Source: a bacterium (lineage in GTDB: Bacteria > SZUA-182 > DTGQ01). From it: a stretch of 64,000 bases of DNA. Below, one piece after another: positions 18,841 through 26,481 of this stretch (the first letter of the stretch is position 1; each line of letters starts with the position of its first letter). The stretch covers positions 43,296 through 107,295 of the forward strand of contig JBFLZW010000036.1 in NCBI GenBank assembly GCA_040755755.1. Direction: 5' to 3'. Under the pieces are notes generated by a model. That model was not told the DNA's origin. It did no database searches and saw only the letters and a program-made list of their open reading frames with translations. A program made the position numbers and the translations under genes.

Positions 18841-19047
18841 TAGTCTTTCGGTGCTATCTTGGAATCAGTGAATGCCCTCCGTGCACTGATGTCGATGGGA
18901 ACGGTCAGACTACTCCATCCGATGCGCTGTGCCTGTTCAAGGCATATCTCGGGCAGCCGTCCTGCCTGGATGATTAGACGTGGGTGGTGAAACTATAAGC
19001 CCGGCTGAAGGGGAACACCTTCAGCCGGGCTTTGATGCTTTTGGGGT
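18841..19047 (+). pseudogene. Dockerin gene remnant (right copy of the 207-bp repeat)
   Basis: The frame VFRCYLGISECPPCTDVDGNG...LCLFKAYLG...CLDD-stop reads through without interruption, as in the complete gene ending at 13922, but there is no start or upstream body: the island ends directly before it. It is either the tail of a lost paralogue or a duplicate created when the island was inserted. Confidence 0.85.
18997..19032 (+). terminator. Rho-independent terminator, second copy
   Basis: This has the same 15-bp stem and GGAACA loop as at 13942-13978. It would now terminate transcription leaving the KaiC-SBP operon. Confidence 0.82.
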
Positions 19048-19076
19048 TGACCTTGGTGCCTTCCCTGGCGGATAAT
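19047..19076 (+). promoter_or_regulatory. Candidate promoter of antitoxin-like/mltA pair
   Basis: TTGACC (19047-19052), an 18-nt spacer and GATAAT (19071-19076) lie about 43 nt before ATG 19119. The -35 hexamer begins on the last base of the right-hand repeat. Confidence 0.5.
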
Positions 19077-19118
19077 AGAGTGCATACATAAACGTCAATC
19101 GAACCTCTCGAGGTAATC

Positions 19119-19361
19119 ATGCAGAAAAAATTAACTCTTCGGCTTGACGAGCCCCTCATCCAACGCGCAAGATTCTCTGCTGAGAAGGTTGGCAAGTCAG
19201 TCCCTCAACTGGTCGCCGATTACTTTGCGCTTCTCGATAAAGACTCTCCGGTGGAAGAATCTCAGCTTACTCCTCTCGTCCGCTCACTGCAAGGAGCCTT
19301 GAAAGGAGCCCAGGTTGATGAGCATGATTATAAGCGGCACTTTGAGGATAAATACCGGTGA
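19119..19361 (+). CDS. DUF6364-like antitoxin-type protein, no adjacent toxin
   Basis: An 80-residue protein with the N-terminal ribbon-helix-helix-like pattern KLTLRLDEPLIQRARFSAEKVGKSVPQLV, a PLVRSLQGALKG middle and the C-terminal YKRHFEDKYR. This layout matches small antitoxins (DUF6364 type) that are usually followed by a PIN-domain RNase. Here the stop overlaps the GTG start of mltA by 4 nt (GTGA), so no toxin gene is present. The ribosome site is CGAGGTAATC. Such a protein may have been left behind after loss of its toxin, or may now regulate the downstream gene. Confidence 0.75.
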   Translation: MQKKLTLRLDEPLIQRARFSAEKVGKSVPQLVADYFALLDKDSPVEESQLTPLVRSLQGALKGAQVDEHDYKRHFEDKYR

Positions 19362-20578
19362 GAGTGCTTGCGGGCAGGCAGCAGTATCGGTTTCTCCTCC
19401 TTATCCTTTTTGCTCTGCTTTCTCAGGCTGGCTGTGCTCTCTTTCCTAAAAAGATGCTTCCTCCTGAAAAAGCGAAGCCCCCCGTCATATTGACCGGGAA
19501 TCTGCCGATTGCCGAGCTCCACAATCGGCTTCAGCTCAATACAGCTATCGAAAGACAACTGCACGTATTGAACACCCGGCATCTTTCCGGAAAGCTGCGC
19601 CAATTCGCCGGGCAGACAGTTCCTCAAGACCTTATCGTCAAGTCTCTTCTCAGATTTCAGGAACTGGTGAACAACTATTCGGGTGAAGAGCTCAACCGCC
19701 ATTTGCTGAGGGAGTTCGATATTTACCAAAGCACCGGCGGCCCAAACGGCAGGGTTTTATTCACCGGCTACTATACGCCGTGCTATCAGGCATCCCGGCA
19801 CCGCGAGGGTGCATTCCAATATCCATTATACAGCCTCCCGGCCAATTACCAGATTCTCGATCTGTCACCCCTCAGAACCAAATGGAAGAATACCACCATT
19901 ACCGTCTATGTTGACGGCAATGGGCAGGTCCGCCTGCCCCCTTCACGCCGTGAGATTGAGGAACACAAGGTCTATGACGGGCAAAACCTGGAGATAGCCT
20001 GGCTCAGCGATCCCCTCGACGCTTTTCTGGCCCAGGTTCAAGGCTCGCTGATCGTGGAATATCCTGACGGGCAGCGGCAGTTCCTGAATTATGCCGGCAA
20101 GAATGGCTATGAGTATACGTCTCTTGGCAAAGAGCTCTATCAGGACGGCCACCTGAAACTGGAAGAAATAAGTATCGCTTCCATCAGGAAATGGTTCAGG
20201 GACCACCCGGCCAGCCTGAATGAATATCTGAACCGAAACGATTCCTATGTCTATTTTGTACCGCAGGAGGATGGCCCCTATGGAGCAGGAGGAGCGGTAG
20301 TTACCGAATGGGCCAGCATCGCCACCGACAAACGCATCTTTCCTGCCGGAGGAATCGCCCTGATCGACACCCGGATTCCCATGCTGGATGGTCAGGGCAA
20401 CCTGACCGGATGGAGGAAGCATACCCGCTTCGTGATCGATCAGGACACGGGAGGAGCTATCATCGGCCCCGGCAGGGTCGATATCTACATGGGAGCGGGT
20501 GAACAGGCAGGGTGTCTGGCCGGATACCAGAAACAGGAAGGCAGCCTCTACTACCTGCTGCTTCGAGCAGGTAAATGA
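19358..20578 (+). CDS. mltA: Membrane-bound lytic murein transglycosylase A (lipoprotein)
   Basis: MltA cleaves peptidoglycan glycan strands to anhydro-muropeptides from the outer membrane. The 406-residue protein has a lipoprotein signal with lipobox LSQAGC (Cys26), the family segment GRVLFTGYYTPCY and the 3D domain at the end with the catalytic-Asp region FVIDQDTGGAIIGPGRVDIYMG. Length and domain order are normal for MltA. It starts with GTG overlapping the upstream antitoxin-like gene, implying translational coupling. Confidence 0.93.
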   Translation: MRVLAGRQQYRFLLLILFALLSQAGCALFPKKMLPPEKAKPPVILTGNLPIAELHNRLQLNTAIERQLHVLNTRHLSGKLRQFAGQTVPQDLIVKSLLRFQELVNNYSGEELNRHLLREFDIYQSTGGPNGRVLFTGYYTPCYQASRHREGAFQYPLYSLPANYQILDLSPLRTKWKNTTITVYVDGNGQVRLPPSRREIEEHKVYDGQNLEIAWLSDPLDAFLAQVQGSLIVEYPDGQRQFLNYAGKNGYEYTSLGKELYQDGHLKLEEISIASIRKWFRDHPASLNEYLNRNDSYVYFVPQEDGPYGAGGAVVTEWASIATDKRIFPAGGIALIDTRIPMLDGQGNLTGWRKHTRFVIDQDTGGAIIGPGRVDIYMGAGEQAGCLAGYQKQEGSLYYLLLRAGK

Positions 20579-20596
20579 AGTGGTCAGTGATCACTC

Positions 20597-21238
20597 ATGA
20601 ATTTTATCTCTCAATCTTATAATTCAAGACCTGACCCTGACTTAGTTCAATTTACTATCAAGAGATTTCTGGGCAGAGGCAATGCACGGCAGCCGGTCTT
20701 CGAGGACACCTGTGACCGGCGGGTATTCCTGGCCCTCATTGAGGAGGTCGTTAATCGATTTCATTGGCTCTGCCATGCATATTGCCTCATGGATAACCAC
20801 TATCATCTTGTGGTAGAGACAATTGAGGGCAACCTTTCCCGTGGCATGCGCCACCTGAAGGGGGTCTATACCGAATGGCACTTACATAAGAATTAGTAAT
20901 TCTCCCGCAGAGACGCTGAGACGCAGAGGATATCATTGAAAAGTAAAAGTAAAATAAGTTCCTCCTTGTGCCTTTTTACTTTTTGCTTGCTTCCAGGCCG
21001 TTGACACATCGATATATCCCGACTTTCATCAGGACCTTGCCGGATTGGTTGTTCTCTGCGTCTCTGCGTCTCTGCGGGAGATCTTTTTTCCCTGTGTGCT
21101 TTGTGTCCTCTCTATATTATAAGCTTGGCTTATGTAAGTGCCATTCGGTCTATACCCAGTAGTTCAACAGCCACCACAAACGGGTGGGACATATTTTTCA
21201 GGGAAGGTACAAGTCAACTCTGGTGCAACGGGACAGCT
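20597..21238 (+). pseudogene. REP-associated tyrosine transposase (RAYT/TnpA-REP) remnant
   Basis: The first half reads GNARQPVFED, then VVNRFHWLCHAYCLMDNHY and HLVVET, with the HYH metal/nicking motif of Y1 transposases; the usual RPLRI...GAFYH start is missing. After GVYT the frame is broken by a 274-bp insertion (20873-21146). Joining the flanks restores GVYTQ-stop-FNSHHKRVG and then HIFQGRYKSTLVQRDS, the normal RAYT continuation except for a TAG codon. The C-terminal part with the catalytic Tyr is gone: after RDS the sequence switches to the 38-nt repeat at 21239. This is a dead gene with several layers of damage. Confidence 0.88.
20873..21146 (+). mobile_element. 274-bp MITE with 18-bp perfect TIRs and 10-bp TSD
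   Basis: The terminal inverted repeats are GAATGGCACTTACATAAG (20873-20890) and its exact complement (21129-21146). Flanking copies of GGTCTATACC (20863-20872 and 21147-21156) are a 10-bp target-site duplication inside the RAYT gene. A second nested inverted repeat of CGCAGAGACGC type lies inside (about 20901-20929 and 21056-21084). There is no coding capacity. A TSD of 10 bp fits mobilisation by an IS4-type transposase in trans, which is an inference. Confidence 0.92.
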
Positions 21239-21276
21239 TTAACGGTGGCTTCGTTGCTGCCTTCCGTGTCTTGAAT
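21239..21276 (-). repeat. 38-nt sequence shared with 38507-38544
   Basis: The complement of 21239-21276 is identical to 38507-38544 (core ACACGGAAGGCAGCAACGAA). It abuts the truncation point of the RAYT remnant, while the other copy lies inside the putative structured RNA at 38.3-38.6 kb. Confidence 0.85.
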
Positions 21277-21296
21277 AGGGAGTGTGCCCTGTTCTT

Positions 21297-22526
21297 TTAC
21301 CTTCCGCGTTGGCTCCCCAGGCCAATTTGAAGAGCCTTTCTCTTGCCCTTACCCTCGATCACATAAATATAATCCACACCCGTGGCTGATCCGTCCAGGA
21401 CCATCATCTGATCCAGCCTGGCTTCGGCTGGGGCGGACGGGCGGAAAGGCGTCTTTCTCCGGCCTGACCGGTCTGATTCGTCGGCTTCGACCGTGGCCGC
21501 GATTGCCTCATAATCGAAGAAGGCAACCACGCAATCGTCATCGTGTCCTCTCTTGACTCCGCTGTCCTGGACTCCATTTAAAGTATACTGTCCCGCAAGG
21601 AGGTCTTCCAGGGTCATATTGGTTAACTCAAAGGTTTCGGTGGCAGTAGTTGCAGATACAGAATCCTCCTGGCCGTCTTTAACCACCAGGCTCACCCTAT
21701 AGGTTCCGGCAGGCAGAAACACAGAAGTTATCATCGTGTCCTGAACCGGAATTTCACCCTCCGGCCCTATCAGGGTCCAATCGCAGGTGATCGGGTCGCC
21801 GTCGGGATCGTAAGAGCCGGATCCGTCAAGGGTGATATTCAACTCCTGAGAAGTCCCGGGGACGGGACACAGATGGGCTTTCACCCACCTTCCGGAACGG
21901 CTCAAATTCAGTACTCTTGGTGTGACTTTAACCGTAATCGGCAGGGGAATCCGGGCGTCGTCGATGGCCTTGATTTCGGCTACAGGCGGCTGATTTGAGA
22001 TCACGGGATCCACGGGATCAGTCGGGATATCCTCTGTCGGGACAACCTCTGCTGTATAGGTGGATGTCCCCGGCCATGAGAAGCCGTCGCAAAAATCCCG
22101 GTCCGCGCACGATCCGTCCTCCTGGAAGCCAAAATCGACCAGGCAGATCGATTGAGTGCCGCTCCTGCTCCGGTCGATCTCCACCCGTGCGTAGCTCAGA
22201 GCCAGTCCATACCAGGGATCATCCACCTGCATGCTTATCGATGTGCTTGACTCGAGCAGATCAAGCAGTCCAGGATCATTGATAGTCACGAGCAGCGGCG
22301 TAGTGTTGCATTCGAAAGGATTGGTGCTTGGGTACACACCACAAGACGTGCTGCCGATGAAAAACTCGAAGGCAGCGGAATCCCCTCCCAGGTTGCCATC
22401 GGCGTGGCCGACAATAAATCTGATCTGAACAGGATCATCTGAAGCGGATGTCGCAGTTGCCAAAACCAGCAATGCCAGAGCGAAAACAACCGTGCCTATG
22501 AAGAATAGCGTTACCAGCCTTTTCAT
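21297..22526 (-). CDS. Secreted protein with PKD-like domain
   Basis: A 409-residue protein with a clear signal peptide (residues 1-28, FFIGTVVFALALLVLA core). Residues 30-170 are unrecognised and contain several cysteines. Residues 225-300 form a PKD-like beta-sandwich (LDGSGSYDPDGDPITCDW, AGTYRVSLVVKDG). The C-terminal 100 residues (DDDCVVAFFDYEAIAATVEA) are of unknown fold. The gene has a GGGGGGAGG ribosome site. It is convergent with the RAYT remnant, and the junk DNA begins right after its stop, so the C-terminus may have been altered. The role is probably cell-surface or extracellular. Confidence 0.82.
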   Translation of the reverse strand: MKRLVTLFFIGTVVFALALLVLATATSASDDPVQIRFIVGHADGNLGGDSAAFEFFIGSTSCGVYPSTNPFECNTTPLLVTINDPGLLDLLESSTSISMQVDDPWYGLALSYARVEIDRSRSGTQSICLVDFGFQEDGSCADRDFCDGFSWPGTSTYTAEVVPTEDIPTDPVDPVISNQPPVAEIKAIDDARIPLPITVKVTPRVLNLSRSGRWVKAHLCPVPGTSQELNITLDGSGSYDPDGDPITCDWTLIGPEGEIPVQDTMITSVFLPAGTYRVSLVVKDGQEDSVSATTATETFELTNMTLEDLLAGQYTLNGVQDSGVKRGHDDDCVVAFFDYEAIAATVEADESDRSGRRKTPFRPSAPAEARLDQMMVLDGSATGVDYIYVIEGKGKRKALQIGLGSQRGR

Positions 22527-22790
22527 ATGCGGTACCTCCCCCCTTGAGTAAGGCCAATGTTTCCGGTTTCAATGCTGCCCAATATGGAAACACTCTACCT
22601 TTATTTTGGTAGCAAGGACGGGACCAGGCCGATTGAGGCTCATTTCAGGTCATTTGGGTCTTTTGGATCTCATTTCTGTAATAATCCGGGGAGCCCAAAA
22701 TTACCATTTGGTAACCGGACAAACCCGGCAGGCTGGTATCTTCTTATAATTCTTCAGCGATATTTCAGGGTGAGGCATAGCGGCTCAATT

Positions 22791-24134
22791 TCATTTTTGT
22801 AAGGGTGGGTTACGTTTTTGTATCTGGTATCCCCCTCCTCCCTCCTTCGCCATCGTCTCCCGAATGAACAAACTGGCCAGGAAGGCGATAACGGCACAGA
22901 CGAGCATGGCGGAAAAGGCGCGGCGAAAGCCTGCTACGGTAAAGTTTTGGCCCATCTCGCCGGGCTTTCCGGCCTGTTCGAGCAGGTACCCCATGAGGGG
23001 CTGGAGGAGGGCTCCTCCCAGGAAGGGGAAGAAGTTGGCCAGTCCGGTGGATGTTCCGGCGATACTGACCGGAAAAAGCTCTTTGGTGGCGGTAAAGCCC
23101 ACAGCCACAATGGCGTTGACGAACATGCCGGTAAAAAAGCAGAGCACATACAGGCCCGGAATTGGCAGCCGATCGGTGAGAAAAGTCAAAACAGCGGTGA
23201 TGAGAACGGTCATCGAACTTGCGATCACCAGGAGGGGCTTTCGTCCCTTGACCGGCCGGTTTGAGAGAAAGCTCAAGGTGGGGCTTCCGATCACCATGCC
23301 GATAGCCGACATCATCAGAATATTGCCCGCCTGCGTCTTAGACAGGCCGTAAACCTGTATGAGATAGGGCCCTCCCCACAGGCCGATGAAGGCAAAGAAT
23401 ATGGCGCAGCCGAAAAAGAGCCAGATGGCCAGCGGCCAGAAAGGACCGCAGTTCAGAACGCTCTTCACTCTCTCCCACAGACTGATCGATGCCTGCTCAT
23501 CGGCGGCAGAGGTCTCGTGCAGTGACGGCCAGCCCATATCTTCGGGCCGGTCCCTGACAATGAGCCAGATGAGAATGCTCAAGGCCAGGGTGACCAGACC
23601 CACAATAATGAATGAGGTACGCCAGCCTACCGCCCGGCTCAGGTAAGCCATTGGAGTTGTGGCCGTGATCGATCCGACGCCGCCCATGGCAATCAGTATC
23701 CCGGCCATACCGGCAAATTCCTTACGGTCAAACCACTCGGCCAGGATCTTCAGGATGGGCACAAAGAGGACGGATACCCCAAGCCCGACCAGGGTCCTTC
23801 CGACAACGGCCCAGAAAAGCGATGGAGCCCAGCCCAGAATAATGCTGCCTGCACAGGCAACACTGAAAAAGGTGGTGATGGTCTTTCGCGGCCCCCATGA
23901 ATCGGCCAGCAGCCCGGCGGGGAGCTGCATCAGAGCATAAGGGTAAAAGTAGGCCGAGCCGAGAAGCCCCAGCAACACCCCCGTAGCCTTGAGGTCTCGC
24001 ATCATGTCCCCGGCCACCACCGCCGGGCACAGCCGGTGAAAGTAGACAAGGATATAGCTGAGGGCCAGCGTGGAAAAAATCAGCCAGCGATAGCGCAGGG
24101 CTTTGGTAAGCCCGTCTCTCTGTACTCCCATCAT
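22791..24134 (-). CDS. Major facilitator superfamily transporter
   Basis: A 447-residue inner-membrane carrier with about 12 hydrophobic segments. MFS hallmarks are the loop 2-3 motif LLADSWGPRKT and, in the second half, SFLSNRPVKGRKPLL. The N-terminal half (YFHRLCPAVVAGDMM) resembles anion/sugar-phosphate or nitrate-type MFS proteins, but the substrate cannot be assigned. It follows the molybdopterin oxidoreductase on the same strand, 74 nt away with a family D repeat in the gap, so a role in moving its substrate or product is possible. ATG 24134 and 24131 are both possible starts. Confidence 0.88.
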   Translation of the reverse strand: MMGVQRDGLTKALRYRWLIFSTLALSYILVYFHRLCPAVVAGDMMRDLKATGVLLGLLGSAYFYPYALMQLPAGLLADSWGPRKTITTFFSVACAGSIILGWAPSLFWAVVGRTLVGLGVSVLFVPILKILAEWFDRKEFAGMAGILIAMGGVGSITATTPMAYLSRAVGWRTSFIIVGLVTLALSILIWLIVRDRPEDMGWPSLHETSAADEQASISLWERVKSVLNCGPFWPLAIWLFFGCAIFFAFIGLWGGPYLIQVYGLSKTQAGNILMMSAIGMVIGSPTLSFLSNRPVKGRKPLLVIASSMTVLITAVLTFLTDRLPIPGLYVLCFFTGMFVNAIVAVGFTATKELFPVSIAGTSTGLANFFPFLGGALLQPLMGYLLEQAGKPGEMGQNFTVAGFRRAFSAMLVCAVIAFLASLFIRETMAKEGGGGYQIQKRNPPLQK

Positions 24135-24151
24135 CTCTGCGCCTCTTCTCT

Positions 24152-24203
24152 GGGCTTACCTCTGTGCCTCTGTGTCTCTGTGGTGTCCTCTGTCTTTTCT
24201 GTA
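24152..24203 (+). repeat. Family D repeat
   Basis: GGGCTTACCTCTGTGCCTCT continues with GTGTCT, identical to 28571-28596, followed by a degenerate CTGTGGTGTCCTCTGTCTTT stretch. It sits in the gap between the oxidoreductase and MFS genes. Confidence 0.75.
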
Positions 24204-24208
24204 GGTGC

Positions 24209-26455
24209 TCATCCTTCTCCCTCCTTCTCCGCCTTCCTGATGCGGCATCGAAGGTGCTGCCCCTTGAAGGGCCAGCCGCCGGAGATGGGGTCGCACTTTT
24301 CAGGATCATCGTCGGTGGTGACATTGATGTTCGATTCCCACAGCCCATGCAGTGACGGTGCCTCGGCAGGCATTTCCGGAAACCACCAGGAATGCTGGGA
24401 GCTGATATAGCCGGGATCGAAGGAAGTGGTCAGGCGGGCGCGCTGCTTCACCCGGCCGATCGGGGTTTCGATCCACACCCAGTCACCATCGGTGATGCCT
24501 TTGCGGCGGGCAAGGTCAACGTGGATTTCGACGATCGGGTCAGGATGCCGCTGACGGAAGCTCTCGACATGGCGAAACTCGCTGTGATGAAAGGGTATGA
24601 CCCGGCAGCCGCTGATATTGATCAGCGGGTATTGTCGCAGGGTTTCGTCATCCGGCGCACCGTTCTTCTCATTGATTTCCTGATAATCCGGCAGGGGATC
24701 GTAGCCCAGCTTTTCAAAAATGCTGGAATAAAGCTCGACCTTGCCGGAGGGGGTTGCCAGCGGCCCCTGGGCACAAAGGCCTGCTTTCGGTGGCTCGATC
24801 TCCCATCGCTGCTGGCGGATGAATTCCGAAAGCGTTTTGACATTGCGGCGGTCCATGATTTCCTTCAGCCGGTATTCCCAGACAGCCTCGAAGGTTTCCC
24901 ACGGCCAGTGCTCCTCCTGCCCCAGCCGCAGGCCAAGCCCCCGCCAGAACTCGTAGTCGTTCAGGCGCTCGTACTTTCCCGGAATGCGGGCAGGCAGGGC
25001 AGCCTCGCCGATCTGCACCAGGGGATAGGCACCCACCGAGGAGAAATTGCCCATGTCGGGCCGCTCCAGCCAGCAGGCGGCAGGAAGCACGTAGTCTGAA
25101 ATCAGAGCGGTGGGGGTCCAGGTGATATCAAAGGTCACCAGAAGCTCGGTGGCCATAAGCGCCTGGTAGACGAGCCGGGTATTGGCATATGACAGGAGAG
25201 GATTGCTGGCGGCGACAATCAGGGCTTTCACCGGATAGGGCTTTTCGGTCAGCATGGCCCGGAACACGCTGGGTGCATGGGCCATGCAGTTCAGATAGAC
25301 AGCCGCAGGATGGCGGTCGCCCCAGATTTTGCGAACCTGCTCTTCGACCAGCTCCCAGCCGGGATAGCTGAGGAACCGGAATCGGTCGCTGCCGATCTGC
25401 TTTGCCCGCTGCTGCGGCGAAAGCATATGATTCAGCTCCATAGCCGCATCCGGGATGAATCCGGAGCACGGACCGGCAATCAGGTTGCCGCCTTCCCGGT
25501 CAATGCTGCCGGTGATGGCAAACAGAAGATTAATGGCCCGGACAGCCTGGATGCTGTTGGGGGAACTGTGCTCGGCAGCCACGCCAATGACCATGGTCGA
25601 GGGCTGATTGGCTGCAAAGAACCGCGCTGTCTCCTGTATCTTCCAGGTGGACAGGCCCGTAATCCCGGCCACCCGGTCGGGAGGATACTCCCTGACCCGC
25701 TCCTTCAGTTGGGAAAAGCCAGCGGTGTGGTTTTCGACAAACTCCCGGTCGTAGAGCCCTTCCTCGATGATGACGTGCATCAGGCCAAGGGCCAGGGCTG
25801 CATCGGTGCCGGGCCTGAGCTGCACCCAGCAGTCGGCCTGACGGCTGGCCTCGGTGCAGCGGGGGTCCACGACCATGGTCCGCGCTCCGGCCTGTCTGGC
25901 TTTTTTGAAGCTGTGCCAGGTTGATGGCCCGCCTTCGTGAGGATTGCGGCCCCAGAGCACCGCCAGCCTGGTTTTGCCAGGTTTTTGGTCCGGCACGATG
26001 GAACCGCCGAAGGTGGTGAGCCAGACCATGCTGCGAGGTCCATAGCAGATCGTGACCGCTCCGAAGCGATTGGGGCTGCCGAACAGGTTCATGAAGCGGC
26101 CTTTGGCAAAATCCCACGCTCCACGGCCCGTGCCCGAACTGGTAGCCAGGCTTTCCGCACCGTAGCGCTCGCGGATGCGGCCGAGCTTATCTGCAATTTC
26201 ATCAAAGGCCTGATCCCATGAAATCTCCTCCCATTGATTTGCGCCGCGCTCTGCCCGGCGCTTCAGGGGAAAGTTCAGCCGGAAAGGGTGATCCTGGTAC
26301 TCTCTGGCCAGGGTCGGCCTTACACAGAAGCCAGCCGGAGTAACCGGCGCTCTGGTATCGACGGTTACGCGCTGTATCCGGTCCCCATCGACGTAAACCT
26401 TCATGGCACAGCCCTTGCTGGTACAAAAATAACAACTGGAATATTTTACCTCCAT
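24209..26455 (-). CDS. Molybdopterin-dependent oxidoreductase, catalytic subunit (DMSO reductase/CISM family)
   Basis: A 748-residue protein with an N-terminal 4Fe-4S site (Cys8, 11, 16 and 44), then Mo-bisPGD domains. WGRNPHEGGPSTWHS, VVDPRCTEASRQADCW and QLRPGTDAALALGLMH are standard cofactor-binding segments. The likely Mo ligand is a Cys in TICYGPRS (about residue 137); no in-frame TGA for selenocysteine is present. There is no Tat signal, so it is probably cytoplasmic. C-terminal LARRKGITDGDWVWIETP is the MGD-binding cap. The nearest named relatives by motif are thiosulfate/polysulfide reductase and phenylacetyl-CoA-type enzymes, but the substrate is not determinable. No electron-transfer subunit gene is adjacent. 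It is 26 nt downstream of trpD. Confidence 0.9.
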   Translation of the reverse strand: MEVKYSSCYFCTSKGCAMKVYVDGDRIQRVTVDTRAPVTPAGFCVRPTLAREYQDHPFRLNFPLKRRAERGANQWEEISWDQAFDEIADKLGRIRERYGAESLATSSGTGRGAWDFAKGRFMNLFGSPNRFGAVTICYGPRSMVWLTTFGGSIVPDQKPGKTRLAVLWGRNPHEGGPSTWHSFKKARQAGARTMVVDPRCTEASRQADCWVQLRPGTDAALALGLMHVIIEEGLYDREFVENHTAGFSQLKERVREYPPDRVAGITGLSTWKIQETARFFAANQPSTMVIGVAAEHSSPNSIQAVRAINLLFAITGSIDREGGNLIAGPCSGFIPDAAMELNHMLSPQQRAKQIGSDRFRFLSYPGWELVEEQVRKIWGDRHPAAVYLNCMAHAPSVFRAMLTEKPYPVKALIVAASNPLLSYANTRLVYQALMATELLVTFDITWTPTALISDYVLPAACWLERPDMGNFSSVGAYPLVQIGEAALPARIPGKYERLNDYEFWRGLGLRLGQEEHWPWETFEAVWEYRLKEIMDRRNVKTLSEFIRQQRWEIEPPKAGLCAQGPLATPSGKVELYSSIFEKLGYDPLPDYQEINEKNGAPDDETLRQYPLINISGCRVIPFHHSEFRHVESFRQRHPDPIVEIHVDLARRKGITDGDWVWIETPIGRVKQRARLTTSFDPGYISSQHSWWFPEMPAEAPSLHGLWESNINVTTDDDPEKCDPISGGWPFKGQHLRCRIRKAEKEGEG

Positions 26456-26481
26456 GATAATCCTGCGTTATCCCTCCCCGG

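Noticed and set aside
22527-22790. Possible cyclic-di-GMP riboswitch upstream of the PKD-like secreted protein
   Set aside because: The leader has GCAGCATTGAAACCGG and GGCCTTACTC pieces but not the full conserved GEMM order; support is insufficient.
24209-26455. Selenocysteine-containing formate dehydrogenase
   Set aside because: No in-frame TGA occurs at the metal-ligand position; Cys is encoded and formate dehydrogenase-specific neighbours are absent.
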